From: Chelatococcus sp. HY11
GTDB taxonomy: Bacteria; Pseudomonadota; Alphaproteobacteria; Rhizobiales; Beijerinckiaceae
Assembly (NCBI RefSeq): GCF_018398335.1
Contig: NZ_JAHBRX010000001.1
Span: forward strand, 1,488,001 to 1,552,000
Length of the DNA stretch: 64,000 nucleotides
Direction: 5' to 3'
The notes beneath the pieces were generated by a model. That model was not told the DNA's origin. It ran no database searches and saw only the letters and a program-made list of their open reading frames with translations. Positions within the stretch are counted from its first letter, which is position 1. Every line of letters starts with the position of its first letter. Below, piece by piece: positions 61,939 through 64,000 of the stretch. The translations under genes and the position numbers were made by a program.

Positions 61939-62711
61939 CCACCCCGATCATCACGATGCGTGGCATCATCAAGACTTTCGGCGCCGTGCAGGCCTTGCGG
62001 GATGTTGATCTCCATCTGATGCCGGGCGAGATTCTCGGCCTCGTGGGCGATAACTCTGCAGGCAAATCAACCCTCATGAAGGTGTTGACCGGCGCCTATG
62101 CACGCGACGGCGGCGATGTGCTCGTGAATGGTGAGATCACCCATTTCAAAAGCCCGCACGAGAGTCGCGACCTCGGGATCGAGATGATCTACCAGGATTT
62201 CGCGCTGTGCGGGAACATGGATGTCGGACAGAACATCTTTCTCGGACGCTGGCCCAAGCGTTTCGGTCTCTTCGTCGACCGGCCGAAAATGTATGAAGAG
62301 GCGCGTGCGGTCCTCTCCCGGTTGAAGGTGGATGTGAACTCCGTCTTCCAGAAAGTCGAGAGCCTCTCCGGTGGCCGCCAACAATCCGTGGCCATCGCAC
62401 GCGCCATATCCTTCAATCCGAAGGTCGTGATCTTCGATGAGCCTACCGCCAATCTGTCTGTCATGGCGACGGAGCGGCTGCTCGAAACCATGAGCGAGCT
62501 CAAGCGGCAGGGTGTGGCGCAGATCATCATCTCGCACCGTCTGACCGATATCTTCGAGGTTGGCGACCGCATCATGGTGCTGAAGCGCGGCGAGAATGTC
62601 GGCGATCGCTACATCGCGCATACAACCGAACGCGAGGTGCTGGAACTCATTGTTTCGGGCACGCGCGACACCGCCCTGACGGCCGACGAAGCGATGAAAA
62701 AGGCGGCTTAA
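61935..62711 (+). CDS. sugar ABC transporter ATP-binding protein, importer B
   Basis: About 258 residues, single cassette. Walker A is GDNSAGKST, the signature is LSGGRQQSVAIARA, Walker B is VVIFDEPTANL and the H-loop is IIISHRLTDI. The ATG at 61935 overlaps the stop of the fused permease; the earlier frame at 61869 lies within that gene. A fused permease paired with a one-cassette ATPase implies that two copies of this protein serve one permease chain. It ends the rightward sugar locus, 46 bases before a convergent hydrolase gene. Confidence 0.9.
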   Translation: MTTPIITMRGIIKTFGAVQALRDVDLHLMPGEILGLVGDNSAGKSTLMKVLTGAYARDGGDVLVNGEITHFKSPHESRDLGIEMIYQDFALCGNMDVGQNIFLGRWPKRFGLFVDRPKMYEEARAVLSRLKVDVNSVFQKVESLSGGRQQSVAIARAISFNPKVVIFDEPTANLSVMATERLLETMSELKRQGVAQIIISHRLTDIFEVGDRIMVLKRGENVGDRYIAHTTEREVLELIVSGTRDTALTADEAMKKAA

Positions 62712-62756
62712 ACACAACCATAGCCCCCTTCGACGACACGGGGCGCACGACTTTGG

Positions 62757-63749
62757 CTATCTGCGATCCAGCAAGAATGTCTGGACTGCACGTGTCACGA
62801 TTTGGTCGGCTTCCGCCCGCGCGGCGGAGTTGCCACCGTAGGACGCGCCTCGCTGCATGCATGAACGCAAATAGCCCCCGATATCGCTCGGCGGAACAAC
62901 CACATCCGAGTCCCAGCGCCGAGCTACGACAGGGTCGAGCGCGATATCGAGGCCGCAGTTCCGCGCGGTTTGAGCCCGAGGCAGGTAACGGACCGGTGTC
63001 GGCAAATCAAAGCCATGGTGGGCGCCGACGAAGACGAACATCTCCACGGGCGCACCTTTGCTGCGGAGGAAATCCGCGTAGCGACCGCAATGCGCCGCAG
63101 GGGTGTAGTCATCATCGCCGCCGAGCAGGAGAAATACAGGCGCCGGTGACACGGTCTCCGATTTGTAAGGAATCGAGCAGGATGAATAGAAGGCTATGTG
63201 CAGCGCGAAGCGCAGATCGTCGTCTATGACCGCCCGGCGGAAAGGCTCGAGCGTCGTATAGAGCGCGATCTGACCGCCCTTGGAATATCCAACGATGCCG
63301 ATGCGGTCGGTCGCGATGCCCGGATGAGAAGCGAGCAGCTTCAGCGCGGTCAATGCGTCGGTCACGCTTGCTGCCAGCGGGAGCCGGCTCTGATCGTCGC
63401 CTGTGCTCGCGAAGCCCCGGGGCTGGAAGCTGTCGACGATGAATGTCGCCACGCCGAGCTCATTGAGGCGTGCGGCCCAATCATTCTCACGCCCTGGGAG
63501 AATACCGCCACTGCCATGCATGATGATCATCGCGGGTACGGGCGTTTTCGGCGCGGTCGGAATGGTCAGCTGCCCGGCGATCGTCGCGGGCTTTCCGCCA
63601 CCCGCCATCATCTCGGTCGGGCCAGTTGGCGTTCGGGATACAAACGCGACGGACCCGACGCGGCCATCCGTGAGGTCCGACACCGGCTCAGCCTGACATA
63701 AGCCTACGGTGGCCATGCATAGCAGCACCCCGGCGAAAACGGCGCGCAT
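62757..63749 (-). CDS. secreted dienelactone-hydrolase-like alpha/beta hydrolase
   Basis: About 330 residues. A signal peptide ends near GLCQAEP. The alpha/beta-hydrolase core has AMIIMHGSGG (oxyanion side), the nucleophile in GIVGYSKGGQ, an acid in LGGDDDYTP and the His in GAHHGFDLP, the usual dienelactone-hydrolase layout. It is exported, so it probably acts on an ester or lactone in the periplasm. Next to a sugar dehydrogenase and importers a sugar lactone or acetylated sugar is conceivable, but nothing shows it. GGAGGAG lies before the ATG at 63749. Confidence 0.83.
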   Translation of the reverse strand: MRAVFAGVLLCMATVGLCQAEPVSDLTDGRVGSVAFVSRTPTGPTEMMAGGGKPATIAGQLTIPTAPKTPVPAMIIMHGSGGILPGRENDWAARLNELGVATFIVDSFQPRGFASTGDDQSRLPLAASVTDALTALKLLASHPGIATDRIGIVGYSKGGQIALYTTLEPFRRAVIDDDLRFALHIAFYSSCSIPYKSETVSPAPVFLLLGGDDDYTPAAHCGRYADFLRSKGAPVEMFVFVGAHHGFDLPTPVRYLPRAQTARNCGLDIALDPVVARRWDSDVVVPPSDIGGYLRSCMQRGASYGGNSAARAEADQIVTRAVQTFLLDRR

Positions 63750-63868
63750 CTCGATCTCCTCCACAAGCCGAATCCGATGCGATTGCTCAGTACAATGGCG
63801 ACGATTCTATGGCTCAGCCCAGGCCCGTGTGCTGGTCTCGGACCAGGGCCTCATGCTCTGCTATTGCC

Positions 63869-64000
63869 TCAAGGCAGGTTGTCGCGGAGGAAGATGTCAA
63901 TGCGGATGCGCTCCTGCTCCGCGATGATCGGCTCGCCGCTGCAATGCGCCAGCAAAATGCGGGCGGCCGAACGGGCCTCATGCCCCGGATCCTGGTTGAT
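63869..64000 (-). CDS. LacI-type transcriptional regulator, C-terminal end only
   Basis: The last 43 codons of a minus-strand gene that continues beyond the window. The peptide begins INQDPGHEARSAARILLAHC and ends RIRIDIFLRDNLP. This is the usual C-terminus of LacI/PurR-family regulators: the EAxxAAxxLL helix, a short variable loop, then the last strand and a RxNL ending. The gene faces into the sugar locus and could regulate the importers and dehydrogenase. The DNA-binding part is outside the window, so this is not fully certain. Confidence 0.62.
   Translation of the reverse strand: MNQDPGHEARSAARILLAHCSGEPIIAEQERIRIDIFLRDNLP

Overview
The window is about 64 kb of GC-rich chromosomal DNA from an alphaproteobacterium, most probably of the Hyphomicrobiales (Bosea, Chelatococcus or Bradyrhizobium-like). 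The grounds are two porins of the alphaproteobacterial Omp2 type, a class I polyhydroxyalkanoate synthase, ArgC of the short type, an alaC-hom pair, an S9 protein with an extended N-terminus, and many ABC importers and GntR/LacI regulators. The genus is an inference. I see no insertion sequence, phage gene, CRISPR array or rRNA gene; the only RNA gene found is one tRNA-Glu.

Layout. 1-2.5 kb: SDR dehydrogenase, GntR regulator and a sialic-acid-lyase-type aldolase, the tail of a catabolic operon that starts left of the window. 2.6-4.4 kb: MarR regulator and an accessory KAS II, with a perfect 16-bp palindrome just before the KAS start codon. 4.6-15.6 kb: a GntR regulator divergent from a long operon (FAD oxidoreductase, enoyl-CoA hydratase, CoA-transferase, DHDPS-like protein, SDR, ABC permease, ATPase, enolase-superfamily enzyme, NMT1-like binding protein). 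This looks like an uptake-plus-degradation module for an organic acid that I cannot identify, and it is the best candidate here for an undescribed pathway. 15.6-19.3 kb: TetR regulator with two adjacent operator-like palindromes, two different glutathione transferases and an MFS transporter.

19.4-37.6 kb is mostly core metabolism: tRNA-Glu, recJ, glpX, hom, alaC, a small lipoprotein, phaC, a FadL-like porin, an FAH-family hydrolase, argC, an agmatinase-family enzyme, rpsI-rplM, a CoA-binding protein, and two tandem homoserine-ester sulfhydrylases behind a candidate SAM-II-like leader. 37.9-39.3 kb: heme A synthase and a DUF2842 membrane protein.

39.3-49.9 kb is an exopolysaccharide region: polysaccharide deacetylase, CelD-like GNAT protein, cupin, a GumC/ExoP-like chain-length protein whose kinase domain is degenerate, Wza-like export lipoprotein, GT4 glycosyltransferase, initiating sugar-phosphate transferase and an O-antigen-ligase-like polymerase. 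50.1-53.5 kb: two paralogous porins separated by AT-rich noncoding DNA.

54.2-64 kb is a sugar-utilisation locus: a dehydrogenase resembling Caulobacter xylose dehydrogenase, divergent from two complete CUT2-type sugar ABC importers placed head to tail (the second has two permease domains fused into one 764-residue protein), then a secreted alpha/beta hydrolase and the C-terminus of a LacI-type regulator at the right edge.
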